Shown here one piece after another: positions 1 through 12,760 of a DNA stretch of 64,000 nt. This DNA is from Oxyruncus cristatus. Its lineage: Eukaryota; Chordata; Aves; Passeriformes; Cotingidae. The number at the start of each line of letters is the position of its first letter. Within the stretch, counting starts at the first letter, position 1. Both the position numbers and the translations under genes were made by a program. The notes beneath the pieces were generated by a model. That model saw nothing but the letters and a program-made list of their open reading frames with translations, did not search any database and was not told the origin of the DNA. The stretch is taken from positions 1,533,319 through 1,597,318 of the forward strand of contig VXAY01005956.1 of the NCBI GenBank assembly GCA_013399855.1. Direction: 5' to 3'.

Positions 1-1941
1 TCTCCAAATTCCATAGCAGGTAAAATTAAATTGCTAAACTACAAAACTTCTTGTTCAGTAGGCTTAGCACAGAAACTGTTTAAGTTTTATATTTTAGAAC
101 CATGTAACCAGCATAAAACTTAAATCCTGACAATATGATGAAGTCGAGTCCAAAAATCATCAGGGATTTGAAAACATTAACTTGTGCCAGAAGACACCAG
201 CTTTAGTCTTAGAACAGGAGTGTTAATTATCTAAGATGGTGTATGGGAGAAAATAAGGAACCGGGTTAGGCAATTTACATGAGTTGAAAGCTAAATTCTT
301 TCGTATAAGCCATGATTTGCTTTCGTTAAGATCGGACTCTGAGTGTTACTCATCAAATACAAAGAAATGAAGCTGCTGTACAGTACACATGGAAATCCTT
401 CACAAAGGCTGGTTTTTCGTCTTCAAAACCAAGACTCTGCCAGACCTCTTATTCTGCTTACCACACAAGCAGTATTGGGTTTTCCTGAGTGGGTGTGCCA
501 GGGTCGCATTTGTTTTTAATGTTGTTCTTACACGGTCTCATCAACACCTCAACTGTAATGCCGCTAAAATAGCGGTCTGAGGATGAAGCCAAGACACAGT
601 GAACACCTAGAAAAGCTCAAACCTGCCCTTCTTCACCATTTCCTTTTCCTCATTTATGTGATGCTCTCCCTACTATGTGTCTCAGTTAACAACTTGCTTC
701 TCCCTTCACGTATGAAGGATTCATTTTCCCCTGAGGAGCATGATTATCTTCCCAGCGCCTACATCAGGAACTACGAATACTTTGGGGGAAAAAAACTGTC
801 TCTTTTTTTTGTCTTATGCGATGTCTCTGGCAGTGGTGGAACTTCTGAATACTGGCTGGAAATTGGGAACAGGGAATATTGGCTGGAAAACCCTGTGTAG
901 ACAACATAGCCAGTTTGGTTGGCATTCAGCAAGCCCCTGATGCACAAAGAAACTCCAAACTGAAGCCTAATCATTGGATCCTCTAATTTTTTCACCTTTC
1001 GTAAGGTTAAGCTTAGCATGTTCACCAAAGAATATACTATGGGTTCTGTAACAGAGCAGCAGAGTCCTTGCTGCCTCTCATGCTCAACCCTTTAATTCTC
1101 TTCTCTTACAGTAAGACCTAAGCAGCCACCTGAAACCCTCTCATGCAACCTGGTATTTATTATAGTAATTTTAGCCTTTAGAAAAGAACAAACATTTCAG
1201 TCTAGATTTCCTTTTCCTCACTTGTGCCTTGAAGCAGGTCTGTTCCTGCATCTGTGTGTCCTGTAAATCATGCCAACACTCCCCTTTGATCCAGTCCTGC
1301 TAAGCTAACAGGTGTAGAAAAAATTGAAGTATGTTACAGAAGATGTTTTGATACAACATATACTTTTTTGGCATGTCAGCCTTACCTAAATAAGCCAGCC
1401 TAAAGAGTAAAGAAAACCGAAGCCAAGACATGCTGAGGGTATTTTTTGATCTCCCTTAAGGTATAGAGGCTTCAGAGTTTTTCTGGTAGACAGATTCCCA
1501 CTGTTGCATGCATTTGATTCCTCATTTCCCAGCGTGTTCTTTCTTACACAGTTAGTAAGTTTGAGGTTGGAAATATGAAATACTTGGGACTGCCACTAAG
1601 ACATATGACAGCTGAGGGTGCTTGGTCCTACACAGAGCAGTCCTAATGTCTGAAATCAGCATGCTCTGACTCTATACCAGATTGATACATCCTCCTCCTG
1701 TGTCTGCACTTTTTAAAAACTTCTGACAGCAAACTACATTGAAACAAACTAAGTCCTAAAAACAGGGCTGAAAAAGGGCAAAGTCCATAACCTTCCTGTC
1801 TCCAAACACTACACTACTTTTTTTTCCCACAGGAAAATCAATGAACAGGACACAAAAGCCACAGCGCTGAAATGCAGCAAGTTTGGTGCTCTGGCATTTA
1901 GAAATCATATATCTACATTACTAGACGATGACATGTACCGT

Positions 1942-1968
1942 CTTTTTGGCTTCTAGATGGCCAAAAAG
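1942..1968. other. Short perfect hairpin (9-bp stem)
   Basis: CTTTTTGGC at 1942-1950 is exactly complementary to GCCAAAAAG at 1960-1968, with a 9-nt loop. A T-G wobble could extend the stem by one pair. It sits in plain intron and has no partner feature. A stem this short may be chance. Confidence 0.5.
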
Positions 1969-2179
1969 GAATAGCAAACTGTTCATTAGTAAAAGTTTAT
2001 CAGGGGTCGTATGAGCAATCTGGAACAAACTTGGAGCAAGCCCAAGAAAAGACCACCCAGCAGACCCATGGCTGCTGTTAGCTCTAAGCAGTTAGTGATA
2101 GTTGCAGCTCCAGCTGGTGTCAAACACTGACAATTACCAGTTACCAAACAAAGATGAACTGGAATAAACCTGCCAAAGC

Positions 2180-2196
2180 TTTTTTTTTTTTTTTTT
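2180..2196. repeat. Poly-T tract
   Basis: A run of 17 T on the plus strand, which is poly-A in the gene direction. Plain intron flanks it. It could be the tail of an old retroposed sequence on the minus strand, but I see no protein remnant or clear target-site duplication. Confidence 0.8.
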
Positions 2197-2822
2197 CCTG
2201 TACAAAGTGCAATGTATTATTATGTTCCAGCAACTACCGAAAGGAGTTGCTGATCTCACTTTGCTGGAGACATACAAAGGCTGGATGCAGTAACACGGCA
2301 TTCTTTTTGAAGGGTAACTTTGTGTTGTAAGTGAAAGACTTCTATAAAATGACAGTGCTGCTGCAAAGCAGACGGAATGATACACTTAGTCAAATTCCCA
2401 GTCTAAGCCTTTTCAAAGAGCACAAGCAGTTAGTGCAACATTCCTTAGGGTTCCTGTATCCTTTCAACATGATAGCTTTCTTGTAGTTTACACTTACCAT
2501 ATTAAGAAAAATGGTAATGAGGAGATCATGACAACCTCTTTTAAAAGCAACAATGACTCAATTGCCAAGGAAAAAAAGAAGTGATAACTATTTTCATGGA
2601 AAGAAGCCTCCAGCGAACGCCTCACAGTTGAAGCTGTGTTCCTTGTTTTTGTCTGAGCTCAGGAATGGCAAGGGGGTTGCTCTTCAAAAACACTCCGAGC
2701 ACCAGTTTTCATTTGATTGGTACAACACTTTTTCAGATAAACTTGTTGAAAAGATTAGCGACTCAAGAGGTTATAAATGATAAAATACTGGAATAAGTGG
2801 AAGGGATTAATTGGTCTGATTT

Positions 2823-2848
2823 AAAAAAAAAAAATAAAAATAAATAAA
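2823..2848. repeat. A-rich low-complexity tract
   Basis: A run of A interrupted by single T (AAAATAAAAATAAATAAA pattern). Simple low-complexity sequence with no adjoining element that I recognise. Confidence 0.8.
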
Positions 2849-3677
2849 CCCCACTATTGGGAATGTTCTCCCGAAAACCAAACACAAAGGGTGTGGGTTT
2901 TTTTTCTGAGGCTCAGAAGAGTCCTTTAAAGGTTATGGTACCTTGGTGTACACAAACAACATATTCTTTAGTAGGATATACTCATGGCAAAGAAATTAAT
3001 GGATTACAAAGCCCAAAGGGGCCTTTAACACTCAGTGCTTGTGCAGTAAATTCCATCAGAAGATCTCACAGCATTCCTGCCATTTTCCAGCTTGGCTCCA
3101 GAGGTGAAATTTGGTCCATGCCTTAAATCACCCACTCAACCAGCAGCAAACACAATGAACACTACCCTGACCATTTTTATCCCCATTAGCAACCCATGCA
3201 AGTCTCCTATGCCCACATGTGTCCATGTTGCTCCTCTTTCACCCTGCAAAGTATTAGCAAGTATTTCCACCTCCCCCAAACAATATTTACTTAGCACAGA
3301 AATTTTGGAATAGAGAAAACACTTGAACAAGAGCTGTAAAGTGCTGATGACAGGGTTTCTAGTGACAGCCTCACCAGAGCCCTGGCAGGCCATACAGTAG
3401 CACTTGCACCAGGTAGAATACACAGTGTATGCAGAATGTTGAAAAAATATAAATCTGGGCACTTAGGTCTGACCTTCAGATTCGTGTTTGCAGACAGTTT
3501 TTCTCCCTTGCCTCTGAACAATGGTCAACAAACACCTCAATGCCTTGAACTAATAAAAGCATCTTCATTTCTAATGCTAGAACCTGACATTTTTGTCTGC
3601 TGACTTTTGCAAGGCTGGGTGCCTGTATGACTGCTTTTAAATCAAAAAGAAATGTGAGAAATTCCTTGAGAAAATGG

Positions 3678-3712
3678 AAAAAAAAAAAGGAAAAAAAAAG
3701 AAAAGAAAAAAG
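3678..3712. repeat. Purine tract, A-rich with G
   Basis: A pure purine stretch of A runs broken by GG or G. Low complexity; no neighbouring gene or element. Confidence 0.8.
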
Positions 3713-6700
3713 GCATTCTGGTCTGATTTTCTAAGTATCCAGAGATACTGTTACACAGTTGACAAATCAATGTGGCAGGATCTACAGGCTAATTAAACAA
3801 ATGTGACAATTTTACTGTGACAATTTGAAAACCCTCAAAAGTGCCACCCATCCACACAATGCATTCTCCTCAAATGTATATTAAAAACCACGTACTGTAT
3901 TAAGAAATTCAAAGGAACTTACATATTCAATAACAACACAATTATAAGCACAGTGTGAAATATACAGCTAAAATAGACTGGAAGTTCGTAAGGTTTCTCT
4001 GAACATTTAATTCAGTGACATTCTTTCTTTAAAGAAATGTTAGCAATTCTCTATAGAACTGGATAATTCACAGTATGTAGTGTAATTTTAAATATCTGAT
4101 TCAGTCTTGCTTTTGCCCAGTTATCACACCAGTAATTCCAGCTGAGGACATCAATGCACTTTGCTAGCAACCAATTTAACTTTTAACGAAGGCAGTGTGA
4201 GTGAGGTTCTATTTCACCATTTCATAGGAGGAGACACTGTGGAGCAAAGGGGAATCTCAAGGTTATTCAGGAAAATTAAAGGTAAGAGATTTTATCTGAG
4301 TGTATGTATTCAAGCACTCATTGAGAAGGTGTTCAAAGAGATGAGAAGATGAGCCACATCCCATCCACCAGCCCCATGGAGGCTGGCAAGCCTGTGTGTC
4401 ACCCCATGACTCTGCGCAAGAAAAGTCCACCTGCTTGTTCAGGGGATCCCTCAGGAAGAAAGAAATACTCTTTGGTCCGTAAGTCAGTTCGTGTCTGTTT
4501 TCTTGCCTTAAAAAAAAAGAGATTAGGAGTGACTTTGGTTAAATTTAGACTGCAGTACATTAAGAAACTGGCAACAAGGTTTCCTGGTATCTGCTGTAAC
4601 AGAACACTACCACTCATCTCCTCTGAGAGTAACAATGAGATTCAAAGTTGAAACTTCAGGTTTGCTCCAGGTGTCATCTTTGTCCTGTTTTCTTTACTTT
4701 CTTTCTCAGAGCACAAAGCAGTAAAGCATCAAAAGTTGCAACATGCAAGTGCAGATAAAGCAGCGAAACTGAGCAGGCCTCAAGCATCTCGCCTCTTTTT
4801 GGTCCATTATTTTAATTTCTCTAGTCCTTTCCTTACATGTATTTCTTTTAACCATCAACTATTTTTGTAAAGGTTTTGACTGTCATGGCCAGCTCCAGCT
4901 TCAGAACAGAATTTCAAAGAGGTGAGGTCTTGAAACTCCTTCTGATTTGTTGAGCTACATCTTCCAGCCCAGTGTTCCCTTGGACACCACAAGTCTGTCC
5001 AGCCTTTTCCTAATCCATTTCCCTTGACTAACTACATATGGCCAACTTATCCTTCATGGATCCCATCACCTTCCTCAGCAGCACCGACTTATGGGGAAGC
5101 TTCCTACCAGAAATTTTGAATCTGCAACATCTGCCCTCAGGGCTGCAAAAATGGAGCCCTTTCCTTTTGTGAAAGAGAGAGACACGGAAGATGTTACAGA
5201 CATTTCAAACCAAGATTGTTTTTAAAGCATGCATTCATTTCAGAAAGCCTAACTCAATTTTAATATGTTTTCAATGTCTTCATTCTGTGCCTAAAGCAAT
5301 TTGTTATGTAGAGTACACATTATTAATCTACTTAAATGAAAGGTAACATTGCTGGCAGTTTAAATGCTCAGTGCCCATATTTAACCATGTTTCATTTTGA
5401 CAGGACAAGATGAAATAACAGAAATGATTAATATGAGACCAGAGAAATATTCTACTACCTCTATCTCAAAATAGGACTAGATTTTTTTGTTTAATACCCT
5501 GGCAGCAAGCTGTGGAAGTGAAGTATAGGAGCTTCAGATGGATTTTCTGCTTGGCTGCACTGCACACTGTGCTGTAGCTGTTACCAGAAGTTTTAGAAAC
5601 AGCAGCAGCACTGCAGGACAGACACAAACCAGGCTCTGAGGTTCTTAATCATGTTTTTATACAACATAAACTCATGCAGCCCTCAAGGTCTTTAAGGGAG
5701 CTTGAGCCAAACACTGTATTGGTGCTGTAGCATTTAAAATTCTCCACTTGGGCCCTTTTTCTGTTCATGGGAGCACACAAAAGGTCAAAGTCTATCTGAC
5801 ATCCCAGATTCCTTGGGTCTGTTTTCTCTAGCTCTTTCACTCAAAGATCGGGGAGTTACTCTTTATTTACAAGGATGAAAAGGGATGAGAATTCAGGTCC
5901 CGTGGGCCTCTGTATTGGGAGTAGGAATCTCAGTTTTATGACGAATTCTGGTCAACTATAAGACTCCATCAAATTACTTTCCCACATTTTTTTTAATCTC
6001 TTTCACTTATTTCTGGAAGTACCAAACTTAAGAGGTATTTGAAAAATACTTTTAAGTACCGCAGAGTGCATCTCATCTTCCACAGAAGCTGGAAAACTTA
6101 CTGTCTTTTCCTCTAAGACAATGACTTTGCTTCAATTACTTTCTTGTTTGAACTGGCTTTAAAACAATTACTTTGTATTGTCTCATTTTATGTAAATATT
6201 TCTATCATAGCAGAGTGCTGAATCAGAGTGAGGATGCTGAGGATGTAACATGTTGCAGTACTCAGCAGACTGAGTTGACCATCAATAAGGAATCAAAACT
6301 ATAAGTGGTTGTTTTCGTAGAAAAGAGGTGCTGAAGAGCTTGGAAAACAAGCTTCTCTTCCTCACTGGCAGTCATTCATTTATCATTTATCATGGGAGTA
6401 CTTTCTTTCTCTTCAGGAACAGTAATACGTGTCCAAACCCTTGTGATGTCAGCTCATTTTACAGTAATTTTAGTAGCAATGGTAAATCTGGCAATGACAG
6501 CAGAATTATATAACACTGCTGAAATCAGCAATATTTCAATTTGGCAGTACAAAAATATATGTTGAAATATTATGGTAAAGAAGATAAGAAAACAGAATTG
6601 AATAGGGAGTTTGAAATAGATGCATGGCAATCTCTCTCTCTTTTCCTGAATACCTTTTGTAATCTTTTTTTATTGTTACAGCGTAGACAGGCTGCAATAG

Positions 6701-7748
6701 ACCCACATAATCAGATTTTACATTTCAAAGTTCTTTGCTAAATAATTTATTTAATACTGCTATGAAAATAAACCCTTTATTTGATAAATGTGCCTGCAAG
6801 CTGGAATCAGACCTTGCTTGTCTGTCCTGACAAAGGTCTAATCTTTCGCTGCCTTACATCTTGAAGAGGCATTTATCCCTGTAACAGGCAGGTGCAAAAC
6901 ACCAGCTTTCGAATACAGGAAACTCTGCACACCCACACGCATTTGTCAGATCAGACAGTCAACCTTTCCTCCCCGTCACCTCCCCACCAGCAGGAGCCTG
7001 CTCAGTGTGTATCTTGGCAGCACAAAGCAGATTTACACTATCTATCTCCATCACCAGTGAACTCCTCTCATCCCTAACCTGTGCCACGCCAGCAGTGCAA
7101 CGGTGGCCCGCAAAACCAACTGCCTGAGCTAAATACTTGGCACTGACTCACACCAGCTTCCCACTCAGCCTAAAGTTAGCTCTGAGCTTTCGACATGAGG
7201 CACCCTCAAGTTAATATAGGCAGTTTCGAGGTGTCTGTCTCGTGAGGTGTCACCACAGTGTTTTCCCTGCAAGGGTGAAATGGCCAAAAACTTGAATAAT
7301 GCTGTTCTGCTGTGGTCAGGTGCAGCACACACTCTGTGTGAAGGGTCTGCTCCAGGCTGGGGAGACCTAAGGCTGACATCTCGAACTCCCAAAGAGCCTT
7401 TTGCACTTCAAGCTTACAAGGACAAGGCTGTCCTCAAATGACTCCAACAACTGATCTCACCCTGCCTGTGAGGATACTGGACAGTGCACAGAATGCTGGG
7501 AAAAGGCTTCCTTTCACATTCCTGGAGTTGTTGCTGAAGGCTTGTGGTGATACTGAGACCAGAATTGAGCTGATCACCTACCGAACCAGGAGGGAGCTGT
7601 TCTCAAAGAACTACTCAGCATTTCACTTCTATGGAACGAGACTACATCTAAAGAGTCATCAGAGCAAAGAACTGGTCTCTGCTTTTATGTACACCTAAAG
7701 TAACGCGGAGGTAACTCCTTTTTATTTAATAACAGCAGCAGCAACGTA

Positions 7749-7785
7749 AGTGGAGCTGCTGCCAATTTACACCAGTGTGGGAGGG
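7749..7785. repeat. Partial palindromic sauropsid repeat
   Basis: Contains AATTTACACCAGTGTGGG, which resembles the arm of the short palindromic repeats better preserved at 20058, 39426 and 41635 (shared core GATTTACA.CAG). Only one arm is recognisable. The family name is unknown to me; assignment rests on resemblance. Confidence 0.4.
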
Positions 7786-10299
7786 AGAAGAATTCAATGA
7801 ACTCAAATGAGATCAGAGGTCAGTGGAATTACCCCTTGATTTATTTTGATGAGAGAGCAGGAAGTGGTTCTGCCTCCATTGAGAAAATGCTGATAAAAAG
7901 CTGAAAATGCAGTGGCTTAGAAATTGCTAAGACATTAATTGTTTTTATCCATCCAAATCTCTGTGTACACAAGCAAATTCTAAAGGAAAAAAACAACACC
8001 TCTCAAAGCAGGCTATTACCCGTTCCTTGCACGCTTTCAAAGGCTGCACACCAGAGAAGGGACAAAGGCCACAGATCCACATTTACACGTGGGTTAACTT
8101 TTCAATCCATTTTTTCATTTCAACAGAAATAATAAATCACCTTATCCTGGAGAAAGAAGCAGCCTGACACAAAACATACGGTGCTGGGCTATTTTTATAG
8201 CACACCTAAGACGTATAGGGATTCATTTATTTACTCAGCTATTTAAAAGTGGCTACTCTTACTCATTCTCTGGACAGCTAAATGCCAGGTTGCTAAGTTA
8301 CTGTTACTTGACATCATCTCCTCCCCAACGTGTTCCCACATTTGACAGGTTCACATGATTTACTAGGCCAGTCAGCTCGTTATTCACTTGTCCAATGACG
8401 TCTGGATAATCATTTTAAATTCACATCATGTCCTCCCCAGCAAGCCCCCAGACTCCACATGAAAATATTTAAACTGCCCATCAGCTACTAAGCGCATTTG
8501 TAACCATGCTGGACACCATACCTGTATTTTTCAAATTACAATTATTGTGATTAGGTTTAGCATCATTCTTCACTGTTGGTTTGCATTTTAGAAGAGAAAA
8601 CAATTACTGAGGGGCAAATAATGGGCTATATCTGTTACAGTCTAATTTTGCCATGTGAACAGCTCACTTCAGCTATGGATGAGACATATTAAATCTGTTA
8701 GTGCTTTCAATTGGTGTGAGGAAGGTAATACTACACATAATTTGTCCAGTCAAGGGCATTTTCACCTGCTGATCAATTTACATATTCTCCAGTGTCATTA
8801 GTCATCAGAAGACAACCATAAAAATTACAGACTTTGCTCATTTAACTCCAGTCATTTTTATACTTATTACAATCTGAATTATAGTTAGGATTTGTTTTGC
8901 TTCCAGACTAGAAAGCCTTTAATTAATATCACAGCTGTCCACATAACATCAGAAATCCATTTAGTTACTTGATGCCTTACTACAGTGAATACGCACCTAT
9001 AAGAATTCTTTTGTTCCTCTAAGCAGGGACAGATTTCCAGACAGAAGTGCCTGCCCAGATGGTTAGAACACAGACAGGAAAGCTGTCTGTGTACAGACCA
9101 GAGCCTCACTTCTGCAGGATTACAACTAATCGATTGCCTAAACACCCAGCCCAAAGTTTCGATTTACACTCCGAGTCCTCCAGAAGATTTAGTTAAATAA
9201 AATTTCCTTTCTTTCCAGTGAGATGTTGTATGTATGCTTACCAACTCTTTACCCAGAGGCAAACCAATGCTAAGGAAGGTCTCTTCTGTGCTCTCTACAG
9301 GCAGGAAAAGGATTGCTGCTCACTCACCCTCAGTGTCACCTACACACCCCCCTATGCCTGGGCCAGCACATGGTTCACATCACGTGCAGTGACAGCAAGG
9401 CATGCTGATGTAAAGCACTGGTACAAGTGGCACAAGTAACAGCTTTGGAGACTGGTCTTAAATGTCAGTTCTCCCACCCCATCTGCACTTCGTATCACAA
9501 TATTTCAGTGAACTCATTTTTCAGTGGCTGAACATATCAAGTGACAACTTGATTTAAATCCGTATTAATAAAATGTGAATTACACACACATACTTTTAAT
9601 TGCCTGTCTTCCATGTTATCCACACTTAAAACCATTACATCGGTTGAAAAAAAAGCCAAGCACATTTTGGAACAGAAAAAAAGTGTACTGACCACCAGTG
9701 TATTTGCCTTCATCTTTCAATTTGGTATTAGCAACGTGTATTAAATGCAAATCTTTACTATCATAAAGTTTGGCCTTAGCTGTACAAGAGATGATGTTGA
9801 TGGTTATTATTATTTGATTATTGTTGTTTTCACGACCTTCTCAGCCATCCTGGTTAGAAAAGTAAAATCAACAGGAGACTGGTCTGCCATTAACCTTTGG
9901 TTGTAGTATTGGGAGTAGTCCTTAAAGCATTTACACAGTATGACATAAGTAGCTAAGTGTTTCAGGAAATCTAAAGGACTGTGAAATTTTGTCTCTGAAG
10001 ACTCAGGGGTCTGAGCAGAGTCAAGACCTTTCCCCTCACTCGGTTGAAAATTTATGAACATAAACTCAATTAAACCTTTTTTTCAAGATTAAAAAAAAAA
10101 AGTAAGACAGATTAGGAATTGCAAACCTCTACAATTACAAAAACCATTAATCAAGTTCAGTTTGAAAAAGAGCTGTGTAAAATCAGAGGTCACAGATCTT
10201 AGCGTGAGTACCTCTTCCCTGCGAAGTCCAGCAAAAAACCCCTCAAGAGTAATTGTGTCTTTCTGAGGGGTGGAGCTAAGTCACTTAATTCCTCAACTT

Positions 10300-10394
10300 A
10301 AAAAAAAAAACCCACAACATCACAAAACAACAAAACAAAACAAACAGAAAAAAACAAACTAAAAAACCCCCAAAAACAACAAAGAGAAAAAAAG
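10300..10394. repeat. A/C-rich low-complexity tract
   Basis: About 95 bases almost entirely of A and C: A runs broken by CCC, CAAAACAAAAC and AAAAACCCCC patterns. The same kind of tract occurs at 39515-39598 and, as the complement, at 29010-29071. These look like decayed expansions rather than a functional element. Confidence 0.8.
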
Positions 10395-10610
10395 CCAGCT
10401 TCAAGGCATGCAGTGCTCCAAGACAGAGCACCTCTGGCCCTTTGGGGTGCACGGCTCGGCAGTGGGCACAGCCCAGCCCAGACTCTGCCAGTGGTTTGGT
10501 TGGTCAAAATTCACAGTTACAGCCCAACTCTCCACCTTCAGGACCTGTCTTGGAATTCTTTGTCTTTATCTCTGCAACATCCCTGACAGGACAGCAATGT
10601 TAATAACCTA

Positions 10611-10628
10611 TTTTTTTTTTTTTTTTTT
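10611..10628. repeat. Poly-T tract
   Basis: A run of 18 T on the plus strand, flanked by TAATAACCTA and ACCTAGG. No attached retroposon body recognised. Confidence 0.8.
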
Positions 10629-12660
10629 ACCTAGGAAGCTGTCATCCGGCAGCTGAGACCCACACTCCCCAAAGTTCTTCAGAGCCTACGTATAAATGGC
10701 TCCAAAAGGCCAAAAAGCACCTGTCAGGGCTGGGAGCTTAATCCAGGATCTCAAAGCTCAAATCTCTGCTGAAACCAAGAGTCATTCTTTCACCTGGAGC
10801 AGACAGCCTGAATCTCCTGACACTGGGCTTCCATGGGGAGCCTGAAGACTGGATTTTGACGCGTTCTCAGTCAGGTGGGGCTGGGTTAGCCAGGTCTTTG
10901 CTGGGCATCTGCGGCCAGCAGGTAGAAAGATCTACTGTTTGTATCTCTTTTTCAGGTGCCCATTACATGTCCCTGTGAAAGATATCCCCAGAGACATGGA
11001 ATCCCTGCCAAACCCCTGCTCTGTCCACGCCAAGAGCCCCCCCCTCCGCCCCCACTGAGTTTAATGGCCCACGAGTGGCAGGAGTGGGGATTCTGCAGTT
11101 CATTGCCATTCTTTGAAGGCAACAGCAAGTCCTGCTCCACTCTTGGCACGTTTCAGAAGGAAGCCCGGGACATTCTGCTTATTTCTTGACTCAAATTACA
11201 GTCATGGCAGAGGAAATAGGATCAGCTCTTCTTGATTAGAAAAAAAGACATTTCTGCTTCCTGTGATTTATATGCACTGTTCCCCATTAAAACTGTCACC
11301 TGGATGATTGATCCCTGAAATTCACCACATCACATTTTCTTTTGATGCTGTTCACTGAAAACAACTGCTTTCCCCAGCCAACAAGTCATTCATTCCAAAT
11401 ATAGTAATGAACCTAATTGAAATATATAAACAAAGGAGGAAGACATTTAAAATATATCAAGTATTTCACATAGCCTTTCAACATTTCCTTTGCATTTCAT
11501 CCCTTAATGTTCTTTAGGTAATAAACCCCTGCTCATTTTGAAGGTTGAAAGTGGGTGTTATTTATTTCCTTGCATTCACTGCCCCTGGGTGCACATGCAG
11601 ATACTCCTGTGTTACTGAGGGTCTGCACAGGAATGCTTTCCTGCTGCTCCGAAATACTTCTGCAGCAACACTGCCAACCCATAAGGACATCTCTGGCAGC
11701 ACAAGACAATGTGTGGACACAAACCAGGAGCAAGTTTCCCAAACTACTTAACTCTGGATTACAATGGATACCGGGAAGCTTATTTTATTTTATAAGCAAG
11801 AGTTAAGTCCACATCTTTGCAAGCAAGCTGGCGTGATTGTTACACACAATTTCAGGTCTGGGTTAGTCTGCAGTGCTAGCTCCTAGTAATAAGGACATGG
11901 CCAGCAGAAATTTCCAATGAAATTTTATCCCTTCTACACCAAAAACCAGCAGGGTGCCTGGCAATCCCAGGGAGGTAGCTCTGACACATGGGAAGTTCAG
12001 CCCATGAAGATAAAACCCCAAATCCCAAAGAGGCACTGGTGGGGTGCAAAACTGCCCCCCAGGCAAATCTCATTGCCAAGAGAGAACCCCAAAGCTGGTT
12101 GTCTGAGGAAAAGCCCATCTCACATTTAAAGTAAGGCATTCGACTTGTTGTGTACACTCCCCTTTCTCTTGTTACACAATCTTATTGCAATTAAGCCATG
12201 CTTAGCTTGGAGTAGTAATTTTCTGTATTCAACCACTGACCAGAGATCCCAGAATAAATGTCTGTAAGTTTTTAACGAAACCATGAATGATGAGCAACTG
12301 TAGTCTGGGAGGGGGAGGAGGAAGACTGCAGGTCAGTTTGTGAGTAGGAGAATGAAGGCAACGACACATCAGGGTAGGAGAGAAATGTGTCCTGGACAGA
12401 CTCACTAAGACTGAGAGGTTAACAAAGAACAAGAACATGTGTAAATTCTGCCTGAGACAAGCTAGCAGATGCAGAATATTAGGTGAACCTATCTTAGTCC
12501 CTGAGTAGCACTCTGGGCCTACCACTTGGCTGTGTCTCTTTAATTCAGACCCACTGATACATTATTATTTACCTACAGTGTTAAAGACAGCCCTACAAAC
12601 CCTCTTCTTGAAAGATGAAATAACAGCACTAAAATTCAGACAAAAGATAAAAATGCAAAG

Positions 12661-12672
12661 GGTATTACTTAC
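12661..12672 (-). promoter_or_regulatory. 5' splice site (donor) of the AFF2 micro-exon
   Basis: On the minus strand the exon ends CTGCGG and the intron begins GTAAGTAATACC. Positions +1 to +6 match the U1-binding consensus GTAAGT exactly. The last exon base is G, as usual. This is one of the strongest donor matches I noticed in the window and it fixes the 3' end of the exon. Confidence 0.85.
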
Positions 12673-12717
12673 CCGCAGTATTTCTTCCACACAACTGGAG
12701 TCATTGGGAAGGGTAAC
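12673..12717 (-). CDS. AFF2: AFF2 (FMR2) internal coding micro-exon, 45 nt
   Basis: Read on the minus strand, this segment is open in frame and encodes VTLPNDSSCVEEILR. The exon starts and ends between codons (phase 0 at both ends), so it adds exactly 15 residues. It is preceded by a pyrimidine-rich tract ending in TTAG and followed by GTAAGT, a consensus donor. From memory, human AFF2 has VSLPSDPSCVEEILR just before its conserved EMTHSW block (12/15 identical). AFF4 has a CVDEILK version, AFF1 CVEEILK and AFF3 CVEEIIR, each with different flanks, so AFF2 fits best. AFF proteins are nuclear scaffolds for super-elongation-type complexes that bring P-TEFb and ENL/AF9 to RNA polymerase II; AFF2 is also linked to nuclear speckles, RNA binding and FRAXE intellectual disability. 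The next exon (starting EMTHSW) and the large preceding exon (PTAYVRPMDG region) are not in the window. Family assignment is very likely; the exact paralogue is likely. Confidence 0.85.
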
Positions 12718-12753
12718 CTAAGTTTAAAGAAGAAAAAAGAAATGTTTAGTCAG
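12718..12753 (-). promoter_or_regulatory. 3' splice site, pyrimidine tract and branch point of the AFF2 micro-exon
   Basis: On the minus strand the sequence runs CTGACTAAAC, then a T/C-rich tract (about 12726-12743), then AAACTTAG directly before the exon. CTGAC matches the branch-site consensus yTnAy, with its A at about 12750, 33 nt before the exon, within the usual distance. No AG lies between that A and the acceptor AG. These three signals together make the exon call independent of the protein match. Confidence 0.8.
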
Positions 12754-12760
12754 GTGCAGG

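Larger units (their letters stand above)
1..12660 (-). other. AFF2: AFF2 intron downstream of the micro-exon (partial)
   Basis: This is the intron after the micro-exon in gene direction; it runs off the left edge of the window, so it is longer than 12.6 kb. I looked on the minus strand for the expected next exon (EMTHSW...) by checking each GTCAT on the plus strand for the required context and found none that fits. The stretch holds A- and T-tracts, a hairpin near 1.95 kb, one partial palindromic repeat near 7.76 kb and short ORFs of at most about 108 codons. None of the ORFs has recognisable protein content. I see no promoter, RNA gene or mobile element with coding capacity. Confidence 0.75.

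Noticed and set aside
2180..2400. Processed pseudogene on the minus strand ending in the A17 tract
   Set aside because: No recognisable coding remnant and no clear target-site duplication; the tract alone does not show retroposition.
1..12660. Next AFF2 exon (EMTHSW...) in the left 12.6 kb
   Set aside because: Every plus-strand GTCAT was read on the minus strand and none continued into the required H-S-W codons, so the exon lies outside the window.
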